Shown: positions 1 to 8,259 of the stretch, piece by piece
Layout of the letters: each line of letters begins with the position of its first letter
Position numbering within the stretch: position 1 is the first letter of the stretch
Source of the DNA: an uncultured Campylobacter sp.
GTDB lineage: Bacteria > Campylobacterota > Campylobacteria > Campylobacterales > Campylobacteraceae
Assembly: GCA_949294425.1 (NCBI GenBank)
Contig: CASFHJ010000200.1
Location: 1-14,047 of the forward strand
DNA: 14,047 nt
Reading direction: 5' to 3'
The notes under the pieces: model-generated
Seen by the model: the letters and a program-made list of their open reading frames with translations, nothing else
What the model was told of the DNA's origin: nothing
Databases searched by the model: none
Program-made: the position numbers and the translations under genes

Positions 1-1
1 A

Positions 2-988
2 CAAGCAGCTAGCACTATAGAAAAGCAATTTGATCTTATGAAAGTGGAGCAAAAGACCTATCAAGGCTCTGTTATGCAGCATAATATGCTAGGTCGTATG
101 GCACAAGCTTATAAAAATAATTATGTCTTAAATACAAAGCAAAGATACGCTTCTTTAGCTAGTGATTATACAAGAATTCCTTATTTTCAAAGAGAGCAAG
201 ATAGTGATAATATCTATGTAAATGCCTTGGCTGGGTATTCTACTTACAAAAATAGTAATGCTTTTGATTACGGGGTAAATTTTGGTTATGACAAGGAGAT
301 AAAGGATATTTTCTTTGGAGGCTTTTATGCTTCTATCAGCAAGAGAAATCAAAAGGCTGATGAGATAAATTTTGATACTTATAGCTACAATGTAGGCTTT
401 TATACTAGGTCTTATCTGCCTTATTCTTTGGAGCTTGATATACTTGCTTATTATTTAAATTCTAAAAATAAATATGAAAGAAGTTTTGCAGGAAGTTCAA
501 GTTTAAATAGTGCAAAATACGATATTTACAACCTAGGTTTTCAAAGCAGACTTGGTAATAGATTAGAATTTAATAACGGACATAGCTTAAAGCCTTATCT
601 TGGCTTTTTTGCTACATATTACTATATGCCAGAATTTAAAGAAGATGCTGCACTTTTACCAATTACAAGAGAATTAAATTATTTTACTAATCTCTACTCA
701 GCCTTAGGTTTTGAGTATAGAAAGCAAAGTGATAATGTGGGATCTTTTTTCATATCCTTAGAGGGTGTTAAGGGCTGGAGGAGCTGTGGTAAGAAAGACT
801 AGGAAATAAGAATGGCTAATCAAAGCATAAGATATGAAAATGAGGGAGAGTTCTTTGCTAATCTTTTTATGGGAGCAAATTTAGCCCTTAGTAAGAGACT
901 TGATTTAAGCGCTAGTATTATGTCTCAAGCCTATGATAATGGCTTTTTATCTGTAAATGGCTCTCTTGGTCTTAGGTTTGTATTTTAA
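2..988 (+). pseudogene. Autotransporter-type outer-membrane beta-barrel, C-terminal part, interrupted
   Basis: The frame is open from the left edge, so the N-terminus and any passenger domain lie outside the window. The sequence is rich in alternating aromatic and polar strands (for example YVNALAGYSTY, GGFYASISKR, LKPYLGFFATYYY), as in the translocator barrel of type V autotransporters, which sits in the outer membrane. A TAG at 800-802 ends the frame after KGWRSCGKKD. The same frame then continues for 61 codons to TAA at 986-988 and ends GSLGLRFVF; a terminal Phe is the usual outer-membrane barrel signature. The piece after the stop (RYENEGEFFANLF and on) is clearly the missing last strands. 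Either one nonsense change or two compensating frameshifts around 771-815 broke the gene. A shortened product lacking the last strands would probably not insert. The first Met in view (38-40) is internal, not a start. In C. jejuni, as I recall, cadF lies next to rpsI instead, so this gene is probably accessory. A sequencing error is possible. Confidence 0.75.
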
Positions 989-1061
989 ATTTTTGTCTTA
1001 TTCTTAGGAAGTATTTTTCTTAAAAAATTATTAAATTAAGCTTATTTTAAAGATAAATATT

Positions 1062-1067
1062 TATAAT
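1062..1067 (+). promoter_or_regulatory. Probable sigma-70 -10 box for rplM-rpsI
   Basis: A perfect TATAAT lies in an AT-rich stretch with T-rich blocks upstream, the typical Campylobacter promoter form, which has no conserved -35. Transcription would start near 1074, leaving a leader of about 32 bases before the rplM ATG. It fits the need for a promoter after the broken autotransporter gene. The start site is inferred. Confidence 0.6.
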
Positions 1068-1105
1068 TCTAGACTAATTTATAAAATTTGGCAAAAGGAT
1101 ACAGT

Positions 1106-1528
1106 ATGACAAAGACGATGAAGCCAAGTGAAATTCAAAGAGAATGGATAGTCTTAGATGCTGAAGGTAAGGTTTTTGGTAGGCTTTTAACAGAGGCTGC
1201 TATAATACTTAGAGGAAAAAATAAGCCCTTTTATACTCCTAATGTTGATTGTGGGGATTATGTTATCATTATAAACGCTTCAAAAGCCACTTTCACAGGA
1301 GCTAATAAGGCTGAAGATAAGCTTTATCACAGGCATTCAGGTTATTTTGGTAGCACAAAGAGTGAAAAATTTGGTGATTTGCTTAGTAAAAATCCAGCAA
1401 AGCTCTATAAACTAGCTCTAAGAGGTATGCTTCCAAAGACTACTCTTGGAAGGGCTATGTTAAAAAAATTAAAAGTTTATGCAGGTAGTGAGCACCCTCA
1501 CACAGCACAAGTAGCTAGAAAAGGATAA
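1106..1528 (+). CDS. rplM: 50S ribosomal protein L13
   Basis: This is large-subunit protein L13, which binds 23S rRNA early in 50S assembly. The 140-residue product carries the family's hallmarks: [17 protein letters not shown] near the N-terminus, then [25 protein letters not shown] and [20 protein letters not shown]. The length is normal for bacterial L13. The start chosen is ATG at 1106, because AAAAGGA at 1093-1099 lies six bases upstream. The longer reading from TTG at 1088 would put that ribosome binding site inside the gene and add six residues not found in the family. It is followed immediately by rpsI, the usual L13-S9 pair, and probably transcribed from the TATAAT at 1062. Identification is secure. 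Confidence 0.97.
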   Translation: MTKTMKPSEIQREWIVLDAEGKVFGRLLTEAAIILRGKNKPFYTPNVDCGDYVIIINASKATFTGANKAEDKLYHRHSGYFGSTKSEKFGDLLSKNPAKLYKLALRGMLPKTTLGRAMLKKLKVYAGSEHPHTAQVARKG

Positions 1529-1530
1529 AT

Positions 1531-1929
1531 ATGGCTAAGGCAGCAAGTATATACGCAACAGGAAAAAGAAAGACAGCTGTAGCAAAGGTTTGGTTAAAGG
1601 CTGGTTCTGGCAAGATAGTAGTAAATGATATGGATTTAAATACTTGGCTTGGAGGACATGAGGCTATAAAACTTAAGGTTATACAACCTCTTTTGGTAAC
1701 TAAGCAAGAAAGACTTATGGATATAAAGGCAAAGACTTTAGGCGGTGGTTATAGCGCACAGGCTGAGGCTTTAAGACACGGAATTTCAAAGGCTTTAGCT
1801 GCTATGGATAGTGAATTTAGAGCGGCTTTAAAACCACAAGGCTTGTTAACAAGAGATAGCAGGGTGGTAGAGCGTAAGAAATACGGAAGAAGAAAGGCTA
1901 GAAGAAGCCCACAATTTTCTAAAAGATAA
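1531..1929 (+). CDS. rpsI: 30S ribosomal protein S9
   Basis: This is small-subunit protein S9, whose basic C-terminal tail reaches towards the P-site tRNA. The 132-residue product shows [13 protein letters not shown] near the N-terminus, [19 protein letters not shown] in the middle, and the conserved tail [18 protein letters not shown] ending in the invariant Lys-Arg. It is about the usual length (near 130). The gene starts two bases after the rplM stop, and its ribosome binding site AAGGA (1521-1525) lies within the last codons of rplM, so the two are made together. It ends just before a strong hairpin that also closes the oncoming addA gene. Confidence 0.97.
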   Translation: MAKAASIYATGKRKTAVAKVWLKAGSGKIVVNDMDLNTWLGGHEAIKLKVIQPLLVTKQERLMDIKAKTLGGGYSAQAEALRHGISKALAAMDSEFRAALKPQGLLTRDSRVVERKKYGRRKARRSPQFSKR

Positions 1930-1933
1930 GCTT

Positions 1934-1959
1934 ATACAAGAGTTTTACAACTCTTGTAT
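1934..1959. terminator. Shared hairpin between convergent rpsI and addA
   Basis: A perfect 11-bp inverted repeat (ATACAAGAGTT, loop TTAC, AACTCTTGTAT) spans 1934-1944 and 1949-1959. On the + strand it begins five bases after the rpsI stop and is followed by CTCTATTTTATC. On the - strand it is followed by a T-rich stretch (TTATCTTTT). It can therefore serve as a two-way terminator, although neither T-run is ideal. The addA stop codon (1945-1947) lies in the loop, and the last addA codons (IQEL) form one arm. The pairing is seen directly; the terminator role is inferred. Confidence 0.75.
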
Positions 1960-4680
1960 CTCTATTTTATCACTAAGACAAAATATTATAAAGGCTTTTA
2001 TTTCTTTGTCCTTAAGTAGGCTTGAAATCGCCTTTTTATACATATTTACTTGCTCTATATTTTTTTCTATATCGTTTTTTGAGGATTTATAATCTATAAT
2101 GACAGCCTCTTTTTCTCCTATGGCTAAAAGGTCTAGTTGCTTTAGCTCTTTATTAAATACAAATTTTTGCTCCTTAAAGATCTTTTTATCTTTTAACAAA
2201 GAAAGAAAGTCCTCGTTTGAGCTTAAAATTTCACATCTTTGCTCTATTTCTTTAAAAGCATACTCGTCTAGGTTATGATGAAATTTATTTTTCATTTTTT
2301 TATAAATTGCTCTTTTTTCGTCTTGTTTAAAATTCATAAGCTCTAAGGCATAGTGCAAAGCCATACCAAAAAAGCTATCCTTTGTATTTTTATTTACTAG
2401 CACCTCTTCTTGTCTATTTAAGCTTACAAAGTCTTGCAAAAGATTTTCTGTTTCTTTACTTTGTGTGTCTTGCTTTTTTTGTCTTTTTCTTAATTCTCCC
2501 CTTGTTTGCTCTTTTAAATTTAAGATAGAAAGCTTAGAATTCTTTTGTCTTTTTATTATAAATAAATTCTCACAAGCCCGAGTAAATGCCACATAAAGCT
2601 TGTTTATATCATCAACATGATTTAAAAACTCGTGTTTTTCTTTGAATTTTATATATCCTTCTTCTTTGCTAAAGGCTCTAAGATCATTTTTAAACTCAAG
2701 CTCAAAGCCCTTATTTACGTCATATTCTAAGAGTATATCCTTATCCTTTGCTTTGCTTATGGAGTCAAATAAGATCACCGTATCAAATTCCAAACCCTTT
2801 GATTTATGCACCGTCATCACAGATACACCAAAGCTTTGTTCTGTTTTTATCTTAAGATGGCAGGGCTCAAATAAAAGCTCTAAAAAATTTTCTTTTTTTG
2901 AAGAGTATTCTATAAATTGCAGCAAGGATATATCGCTTAAGTCAAGTCTTAGTTTTTTGGCTAGGTATAATAATGTTTGCATAGGGCTTTTTGCCATATC
3001 TAGCTCTAGTTTACTTATATTTTTAAAACCTAAGGCTTCAAGCTCTTTTGCGTAAAACTCATCTCCAAAGACGCAGTATTTAGCAAATTCAAGTAGGGCA
3101 AAAACTGAGGCTTTTTTCTCGAGCTCTATGTTGCTTTGGGTAAAGGCATTTATATTATGCTCTTTTAAGAAAAATACTATATCATCTGCATCTTCATTTT
3201 TCCAGCAAAGCACGGAAATATCATCTAAATCAGTGCCATACTCAAGTAAAATTTTAATCTGCTCTAAGAGCTTGTTTAAAAGTTCTTCTTTTATATTTTC
3301 ATCAGAGTCAAGCTCTATAATCTTTACAAAGCCTCCTTCCTCGTTTTTACATTTTTGCGGATAAAAATCCTGCCCCAAGTTTTTATAAGAATTTGCAAAA
3401 ACCTCATTTACAAAGCTTACTATTTCTTTTTTGCTTCTGTAATTTGTGTCTAGAATTTGCCTTTGTATCTGCTTAAAATCTCTTTGTAAAAGGTCAAAAA
3501 GCTCTTTTTGTGTATTTCTAAATTTATAGATACTTTGTTTTTTATCTCCCACATAAAAAAAGCTCTTAAAATCCTTTACGCCATGTCCTGAAACAAGCTC
3601 TGCTATGATTGGCTTTAGGATCTTGTATTGTAAGATATTTGTATCTTGAAATTCATCGATAAGCAAGTGTGAAATTTTAGAATCCAGTCTAAAATAAATC
3701 AGCTCTTTATCTAAATTTTGACTTAACTCGTAAGCCTTTTTACTTAAGCTTGAAAAGCTTAGGGTATTATTGTTTTTATCAAGCTCATCTTTCATTTTTG
3801 AGTAAGAGGATAAAAAATACAAAAGAGTGTTTATTTTGAGTTTATATAAATTTAAACAATACTTATTTATTTCATCTATTAACTCTTTTCTTAAGCTTAT
3901 AAATTTAGGATCCTCTCTTATAAAATCAAAGTATTTTTTATCCATATCCGCTATGATTGGCTTTTTGCAAAAGTCTTTTAAATTATCAAAAACAAAATTT
4001 TTCACGTAGTTTTTATTTTCTACAGCCTTGCTAAATTTTTCATTACTCTTGCACTCATCTAAGGCATAAAATTTAAGTTTTTCAAATTTTTTCTCTATAT
4101 CCTTTGTGTCTAGCTTTATATTTTCCTCAAAAGCTTTTAGTTCGCAAGAATTTTGATACAAAAATTCTAAATTCTCAAAAAAAGAAAGCTTGGTTTGAGC
4201 AGTGCTTGTTATGTGTTTTGCTAGTATTTTTAGGTCTTTTTTAGAAAGATTTTTTATAAAAATATCTCGTATATCATCATCTACTTCTTTTATATCAAAA
4301 TCGCTCATAAAGCCCAAATTTAAAGAAAAAACTCTTATTATCTGTGTAAAAAAGCTATCAAATGTTTGAATTTTAAGTTTGGTTCTTAAAAAATTTTCCT
4401 TATATTTATCTCTGAGGATTAGAATTTCTTCCTCATTTTTATCTAGCATTAGGCAAAGTTCGCTTAGTTGGGCTGCAAAATCTGTGTTATTTAAATTTAA
4501 AAAGGTATCTATTATCCTTTTTTTCATTTCATTTGCAGCCTTTCTTGTAAAGGTTATGGCTAAGATCTCATCTATCTTTGCACCCATTAGTATTAAACAA
4601 ATAAAGCGTATGCTTAGGGCAAAGGTTTTTCCACTACCTGCACTAGCTTCTAGTGCTAAAAAGGGCTTAAAATTTTTCAT
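1945..4680 (-). CDS. addA: AddA (RecB-like) helicase-nuclease subunit
   Basis: This is the helicase-nuclease subunit of AddAB, which unwinds and trims broken double-stranded DNA ends to give a 3' strand for RecA loading. The 911-residue protein has all superfamily 1 motifs: Walker A ASAGSGKTF (12-20), AITFTRKAANEM (41-52), Walker B LLIDEFQDTN (339-348), YVGDKKQSIYKFR (376-388), DTNYRS (411-416), VMTVHKSKGLEFD (621-633) and KLYVAFTRA (694-702). A C-terminal RecB-type nuclease follows: GMALHYALE (772-780), an acidic residue near D850, IIDYKSSK (861-868; D863, K865) and QxxxY (877-881). It is shorter than Bacillus AddA, with reduced accessory domains. The ATG overlaps the addB TGA (ATGA, 4677-4680), so translation is probably coupled. 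It is the last gene of the - strand run and its stop lies inside the shared hairpin. It corresponds to Cj1481c as I recall. Confidence 0.93.
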   Translation of the reverse strand: MKNFKPFLALEASAGSGKTFALSIRFICLILMGAKIDEILAITFTRKAANEMKKRIIDTFLNLNNTDFAAQLSELCLMLDKNEEEILILRDKYKENFLRTKLKIQTFDSFFTQIIRVFSLNLGFMSDFDIKEVDDDIRDIFIKNLSKKDLKILAKHITSTAQTKLSFFENLEFLYQNSCELKAFEENIKLDTKDIEKKFEKLKFYALDECKSNEKFSKAVENKNYVKNFVFDNLKDFCKKPIIADMDKKYFDFIREDPKFISLRKELIDEINKYCLNLYKLKINTLLYFLSSYSKMKDELDKNNNTLSFSSLSKKAYELSQNLDKELIYFRLDSKISHLLIDEFQDTNILQYKILKPIIAELVSGHGVKDFKSFFYVGDKKQSIYKFRNTQKELFDLLQRDFKQIQRQILDTNYRSKKEIVSFVNEVFANSYKNLGQDFYPQKCKNEEGGFVKIIELDSDENIKEELLNKLLEQIKILLEYGTDLDDISVLCWKNEDADDIVFFLKEHNINAFTQSNIELEKKASVFALLEFAKYCVFGDEFYAKELEALGFKNISKLELDMAKSPMQTLLYLAKKLRLDLSDISLLQFIEYSSKKENFLELLFEPCHLKIKTEQSFGVSVMTVHKSKGLEFDTVILFDSISKAKDKDILLEYDVNKGFELEFKNDLRAFSKEEGYIKFKEKHEFLNHVDDINKLYVAFTRACENLFIIKRQKNSKLSILNLKEQTRGELRKRQKKQDTQSKETENLLQDFVSLNRQEEVLVNKNTKDSFFGMALHYALELMNFKQDEKRAIYKKMKNKFHHNLDEYAFKEIEQRCEILSSNEDFLSLLKDKKIFKEQKFVFNKELKQLDLLAIGEKEAVIIDYKSSKNDIEKNIEQVNMYKKAISSLLKDKEIKAFIIFCLSDKIEIQEL

Positions 4681-7067
4681 TTTAAATTTTTCTCATATAT
4701 GCTTTTGTATGGACAATACTTGCTAAAAATACCCTCGTTTTCAAAAATAAGCTCCTTATCTATATCTTTTAGCATTTGCTTAAAACAATCCTTTAAATCC
4801 TCTAAGCTTTTTGTATTTTCCCCGCTTACAAGAGTCATTTTATCTCTTAAGTCGTAGTAAAAAGCTTGTGCCTTTTCATTATATAAGAGCTTGTAAAAGG
4901 CTAGTTGATAGGAATCTTTAGGTATTTTAGAGCTTTTATAATCTATAATAACCGCCTCATCATCTATCATATCCACTCTATCAAGTATGCCTGTTAGTTT
5001 TATCTCGTATTTTTTTGAATTTTCTTCTATAAAGATGCTTTTTTCTAATTCTTTTTCCACGAAAAGTGTTTTATAGCCTTTTTTAAGTCTTTCCTTTTCA
5101 TTGAGGGCAAATTCTGTAAGTCTTATTTTAAAAAGTTCTAGTTCTAATTTGCAAATACTAAAAAATTTGATATTTTCTTCAAGTAAGCTTATAAAATCAT
5201 CTAGTATAAAAACCTCGTTTTTTGTGTAGTAAATTTTTAGCATCTGGTGTATAAAATCACCAAAATTTGTTTTTAAAAGGCTTATATCAAGAGCTCTTGC
5301 CTCCTTTATTTTTTCTATGTATTTGTAATAATATGTCCTTTTTTGCTGTAAAAATAAGGATAATCTGCTAAAAGATATGGGCTTTTCAAAAGGATTATGT
5401 TTTAGCACAGGAGCTTTTAGAGGGTTTAAATCCATCTTGAAAGCCTCGTATTGTTTAAAGGCTGCAAGATAAGCCTTTGATGGTTTTTGTATAGCTTTTA
5501 AATCAAAGTCAAGCTCATCTAAAAAACGAGACCTTATTCTTTCCTCGTTTTCCACAAAGGAAATGGATATGTATTTTGCTTTCCTAAAAAGGCTTTCGTA
5601 GTAAAATCTTTGTAAATTTTCCCTTCTTTCATAGGAGATTAGACCTGATTTATTTCTTATTTCATTGTTTAAAAAAAGCTCATTTACATTTCTTTTTGGT
5701 ATAAAATCATCGTTAAAATCAAGCACTATGACAGCTTCATACTGCATAGCTCTGCTTTCTAAAAGACCCATGACCGTTACATCGCTGCCGCCAAGCACAG
5801 ATAGGTTTATATTAGAAATTTTTCCTAAAAATAAATCTAAAATTTGTTTAAAACTTAAATTTTTAAAATTCTCATCTTTTAAAAAGGTGCTTATAAGACA
5901 AAGCTCATCTTCTATTAAATTTTGAAGCTCAATACTTTCATCTTGCAAGAAAGAAGATATTAAGCTCTTAAAAAAATCATAAGAGAATTTTTCCTTGCTT
6001 TTTTCTTTGATCTTAGTAAAGGAGTTTAAATTTAGGTATTTTAAAGAGCTATTATAAAGATCAAATACCTTTTTTTGGTTTTGAAAATATTTTTCGTCCT
6101 CATCGTATATAAAATCAGCTTCTAAAGCTTGTCTAAGAAGCTTTATACGTCTGTAAAAAAGGCTTTCTTTTATACTTTTACCACTGGCATAGTTTAGTAA
6201 GTTTTTACTATCATATAGTCTTAAAAATTCACAAAAACTCTCATCAGGGCTTATCACAACTATATCTTTAGGATCTATCCCCATTCTTACGTATTTTGAA
6301 AGCTCATCAAAGACAAAGTTAGCCTGTAAACTTTTAAATTCAAAAGCCTTGTAGTGAATTTTTTCCCTTTTTAAATCATCTTTTTTTTGCTCTAATAAAA
6401 GCTTGTTTGATATCTCAAAGTCGTAGCTGTGATATAATTTTAAATCAAGATCTTTTAAAAAAGACACTTCCTTTAAATAGGCTATATTAAATTTACTTAC
6501 ATAAAAATTTATAACTACCTTAATCTTGCTTGAAAGTTTGCTTAAAGTTTCAAGCTCAAATTTTGACAAAAAACCAGCTAGTTCGAAAAAAATTTCATCA
6601 TAAGAGCTTATAAAATCATAATCCAAATCATAAGAAAGGGGCAAAGATATATCATCATAAAGTTTTTTTTCATCTAAAAGACTTAAGTAATTTTTTAAAA
6701 GCTCATCTAAAATTTCTAGGTGCTCCTCATACTGCGCATAATAATCCTTACAGGCTATATCAGCTATGCTTTTTCTTTCTAGACTTAGCTCTTTGAAAAA
6801 TGAAAAGAGATATTCTTTATTTTTCAAGAAGGCAAAAAAATTCTCATTTATCTTAAGCTCTTTGCTTTTGTATGTCTTTTCACAGGCTAAATGCATAAGC
6901 ACAGAGCTTTCATACTCACTTGCCTTTCTTTTAAAAGATCTTTCATAAATAAGCTTAGAAAAGAAATCATCTACACAGATGATCTTGTCAAAAATGATGC
7001 CGTCTTTGGCATCTAAATAGTATTTTCTCACCTTTCTATTGCTTGGAAATACTATGATTTTAGGCAT
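4677..7067 (-). CDS. addB: AddB-like PD-(D/E)XK nuclease, partner of AddA
   Basis: This is the second subunit of the AddAB recombination complex. The 796-residue protein ends in a RecB/AddB-type nuclease domain: SFSRLSLFL followed by YYYKYIEKI, then GDFIHQML, GILDRVDMI and VIIDYKSSK (706-714; D709, K711), then YQLAFYKLLY. The N-terminus (VFPSNRKVRKYY) occupies the place of the nucleotide-binding loop but has no GxxGxGKT, so this subunit should not hydrolyse ATP there. The cysteines that hold the Fe-S cluster of Bacillus AddB are mostly missing: the first site reads FLQQKR and only C785 remains near the end. The start at 7067 overlaps the upstream FixH-like gene by 8 bp, and the stop overlaps addA by 4 bp. 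No separate promoter was seen. It is addB by family and position; it corresponds to Cj1482c as I recall. Confidence 0.88.
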   Translation of the reverse strand: MPKIIVFPSNRKVRKYYLDAKDGIIFDKIICVDDFFSKLIYERSFKRKASEYESSVLMHLACEKTYKSKELKINENFFAFLKNKEYLFSFFKELSLERKSIADIACKDYYAQYEEHLEILDELLKNYLSLLDEKKLYDDISLPLSYDLDYDFISSYDEIFFELAGFLSKFELETLSKLSSKIKVVINFYVSKFNIAYLKEVSFLKDLDLKLYHSYDFEISNKLLLEQKKDDLKREKIHYKAFEFKSLQANFVFDELSKYVRMGIDPKDIVVISPDESFCEFLRLYDSKNLLNYASGKSIKESLFYRRIKLLRQALEADFIYDEDEKYFQNQKKVFDLYNSSLKYLNLNSFTKIKEKSKEKFSYDFFKSLISSFLQDESIELQNLIEDELCLISTFLKDENFKNLSFKQILDLFLGKISNINLSVLGGSDVTVMGLLESRAMQYEAVIVLDFNDDFIPKRNVNELFLNNEIRNKSGLISYERRENLQRFYYESLFRKAKYISISFVENEERIRSRFLDELDFDLKAIQKPSKAYLAAFKQYEAFKMDLNPLKAPVLKHNPFEKPISFSRLSLFLQQKRTYYYKYIEKIKEARALDISLLKTNFGDFIHQMLKIYYTKNEVFILDDFISLLEENIKFFSICKLELELFKIRLTEFALNEKERLKKGYKTLFVEKELEKSIFIEENSKKYEIKLTGILDRVDMIDDEAVIIDYKSSKIPKDSYQLAFYKLLYNEKAQAFYYDLRDKMTLVSGENTKSLEDLKDCFKQMLKDIDKELIFENEGIFSKYCPYKSIYEKNLK

Positions 7068-7596
7068 CTATTTTTTGTGTGTTTAGATTATAAGTGAAAA
7101 ATCCTGTATTTTCATTTTCAAATTCTATCTTTAATTTAAGCTGCCATCTACCATCATTAAGCTCACCTATATCTACATAAAAGCTATTATCATCTATAAA
7201 TATAGGCTTTAAGCTAAGATCCTCATCGCTTGTGTGAGGTCTGGTTAGTAAGATAGCTATATTTGCGTTTTTAGCACTTAAACAAGGTGTGGACTTTATG
7301 CAAAGTATTTTAAAATTCATACTAGAATTTGGCACAAATACCTCTCTACCTCTTCTATCTTTAAATGTTTGATTAGGATTTGTATAAGAAAGCTTATAAT
7401 TTTTATTAAAATTTACTTGTTTTTTTTCTATATCCTCGTAGCTGTATTTTACATTTTGGTATGTATCAAAATAAAACTCGTCCTCATAAACTGGGTAATC
7501 TAAAGAAAATATTATAGTGGCTATACAGGCACAAATTATGGCAAATATGGAAAGTAAGATACCATAGGGCCAAAAGGTTTTTTTATTATCTTGCAT
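7060..7596 (-). CDS. CcoH/FixH-like membrane-anchored protein
   Basis: The 178-residue protein has a short cytoplasmic N-terminus, then FWPYGILLSIFAIICACIA and following residues, one membrane helix at about 8-33, and a periplasmic domain of about 145 residues. The WPYG start of the helix and the late strand pattern (LNDGRWQLKLKIEFEN) resemble FixH/CcoH proteins, which bind cbb3 oxidase and help its assembly. Two cysteines (LCIKSTPCL) lie close together in the periplasmic part. It could instead be read as a lipoprotein, but there is no lipobox with the usual Leu/Ala-Gly spacing. AGAAGGA lies seven bases before the ATG. The gene overlaps its upstream neighbour by 11 bp and addB by 8 bp. The position downstream of ccoNOQP supports the oxidase role; sequence support alone is moderate. 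Confidence 0.7.
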   Translation of the reverse strand: MQDNKKTFWPYGILLSIFAIICACIATIIFSLDYPVYEDEFYFDTYQNVKYSYEDIEKKQVNFNKNYKLSYTNPNQTFKDRRGREVFVPNSSMNFKILCIKSTPCLSAKNANIAILLTRPHTSDEDLSLKPIFIDDNSFYVDIGELNDGRWQLKLKIEFENENTGFFTYNLNTQKIDA

Positions 7597-8158
7597 TTTT
7601 TTTCCTTCTTATCTTTCTTTGAAAGTAAAAGAGTATAGCAAAGCATATAAAACCATAGATTAAAATTCTCATCAAATTAAGAGTGTCTCTATTTGAATTT
7701 CCTATGGAGCTTTGAAGCTTTATATTAAAATACGAGGCAACTTGATCCACTATCTCTGCGTATCCATTTAGCATGGAAGCATTGTATATATCCTTACTTT
7801 TTGAAGAGCCTAGTATGGGAAGTATAAAGGTATTTAAGACCTCATTTTTATCAAAGAAAACTTCTGCTTCCTTACTAGCTACTATATCAACTCTATGTGA
7901 ACTCTTTGACAAAAGAAGCAAGATATAAGGTTTGCTTAAATTTTGCTCCTTTTTTAAAAGCTCTTCAAAGCTAAGTTTATCAGAGACAGCTAGAGCCGCA
8001 TAAATTCCAGTCTTGTCAAATAATTCTTGTCCCATTTCATTTATCTTTGAAGTAAGCATAGGATTTATAATATTATTTTCATTAAAGATAATATTTGCCT
8101 TTAAAAAGGAAAAAGTTAAAAGGACAGCCAGCAAACTGCCCCTAAAAAAAGTCTTCAT
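7586..8158 (-). CDS. Secreted, membrane-anchored TPM-like domain protein
   Basis: The start chosen is ATG at 8158 (MKTFFRGSLLAVLLTFSFLK), which gives a clean signal peptide. The longer reading from 8203 adds 15 residues (MCLGSFNCKS and on) that come from the overlapping small gene in another frame. The resulting 190-residue protein has a signal peptide (1-21), a periplasmic domain, a C-terminal helix (LMRILIYGFICFAILFYF) and a basic tail (RKIRRKK). The stretch INEMGQELFDKTGIYAALAVSDKL resembles the opening of TPM-domain proteins (YgcG/TLP18.3 type), several of which act in membrane-complex maintenance. The ATG shares one base with the stop of the 33-residue gene (TAATG), and the gene overlaps the FixH-like gene by 11 bp. 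A role in cbb3 assembly or turnover is inferred from position only. Confidence 0.75.
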   Translation of the reverse strand: MKTFFRGSLLAVLLTFSFLKANIIFNENNIINPMLTSKINEMGQELFDKTGIYAALAVSDKLSFEELLKKEQNLSKPYILLLLSKSSHRVDIVASKEAEVFFDKNEVLNTFILPILGSSKSKDIYNASMLNGYAEIVDQVASYFNIKLQSSIGNSNRDTLNLMRILIYGFICFAILFYFQRKIRRKKNAR

Positions 8159-8259
8159 TAGCTTATTGTAAGATGATTTGCAGTTAAAACTGCCCAAGCA
8201 CAAATTATAGCTGATATGATTAGACCGCCTAGTATAAGGTATTCTAAAGCCTTACTCAT
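8158..8259 (-). CDS. 33-residue single-helix membrane protein
   Basis: This small gene fills the gap between the DUF4006-like gene and the TPM-like gene. It reads MSKALEYLILGGLIIS and ends ANHLTIS, with one hydrophobic helix at about 7-27 that includes Cys20 and Trp22. Three things support it: AAGGA six bases upstream of its ATG, a start overlapping the upstream TGA (ATGA, 8256-8259), and a stop sharing one base with the next ATG (TAATG, 8156-8160). Without it the chain of overlaps from ccoP to addA would have a gap of about 100 bp. It lacks the GQFDD-like tail of CcoS, so I do not assign that name. Its function is unknown; its position suggests a minor subunit or assembly peptide of the cbb3 oxidase. 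I recall a similarly small gene in this place in C. jejuni (Cj1485c), not checked. Confidence 0.8.
   Translation of the reverse strand: MSKALEYLILGGLIISAIICAWAVLTANHLTIS

Noticed and set aside
1036..1043. TAAGCTTA palindromes (also near 1927 and 11817)
   Set aside because: They are short AT-rich palindromes containing AAGCTT, common by chance at this base composition, with no consistent spacing or context.
1088..1105. Longer L13 start at TTG 1088
   Set aside because: It would place the good AAAAGGA site inside the gene and add six residues absent from L13 proteins; ATG 1106 fits.
2642..3055. Open frames on the + strand inside addA and addB (also near 3128, 4379, 5665 and 6766)
   Set aside because: They are Ser/Phe/Leu-rich shadows of the - strand coding frame with no ribosome binding sites or recognisable domains.
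8159..8203. Longer start (8203) for the TPM-like gene
   Set aside because: The extra residues have no signal character and overlap the 33-residue gene; ATG 8158 begins a clean signal peptide and shares a base with the previous stop.
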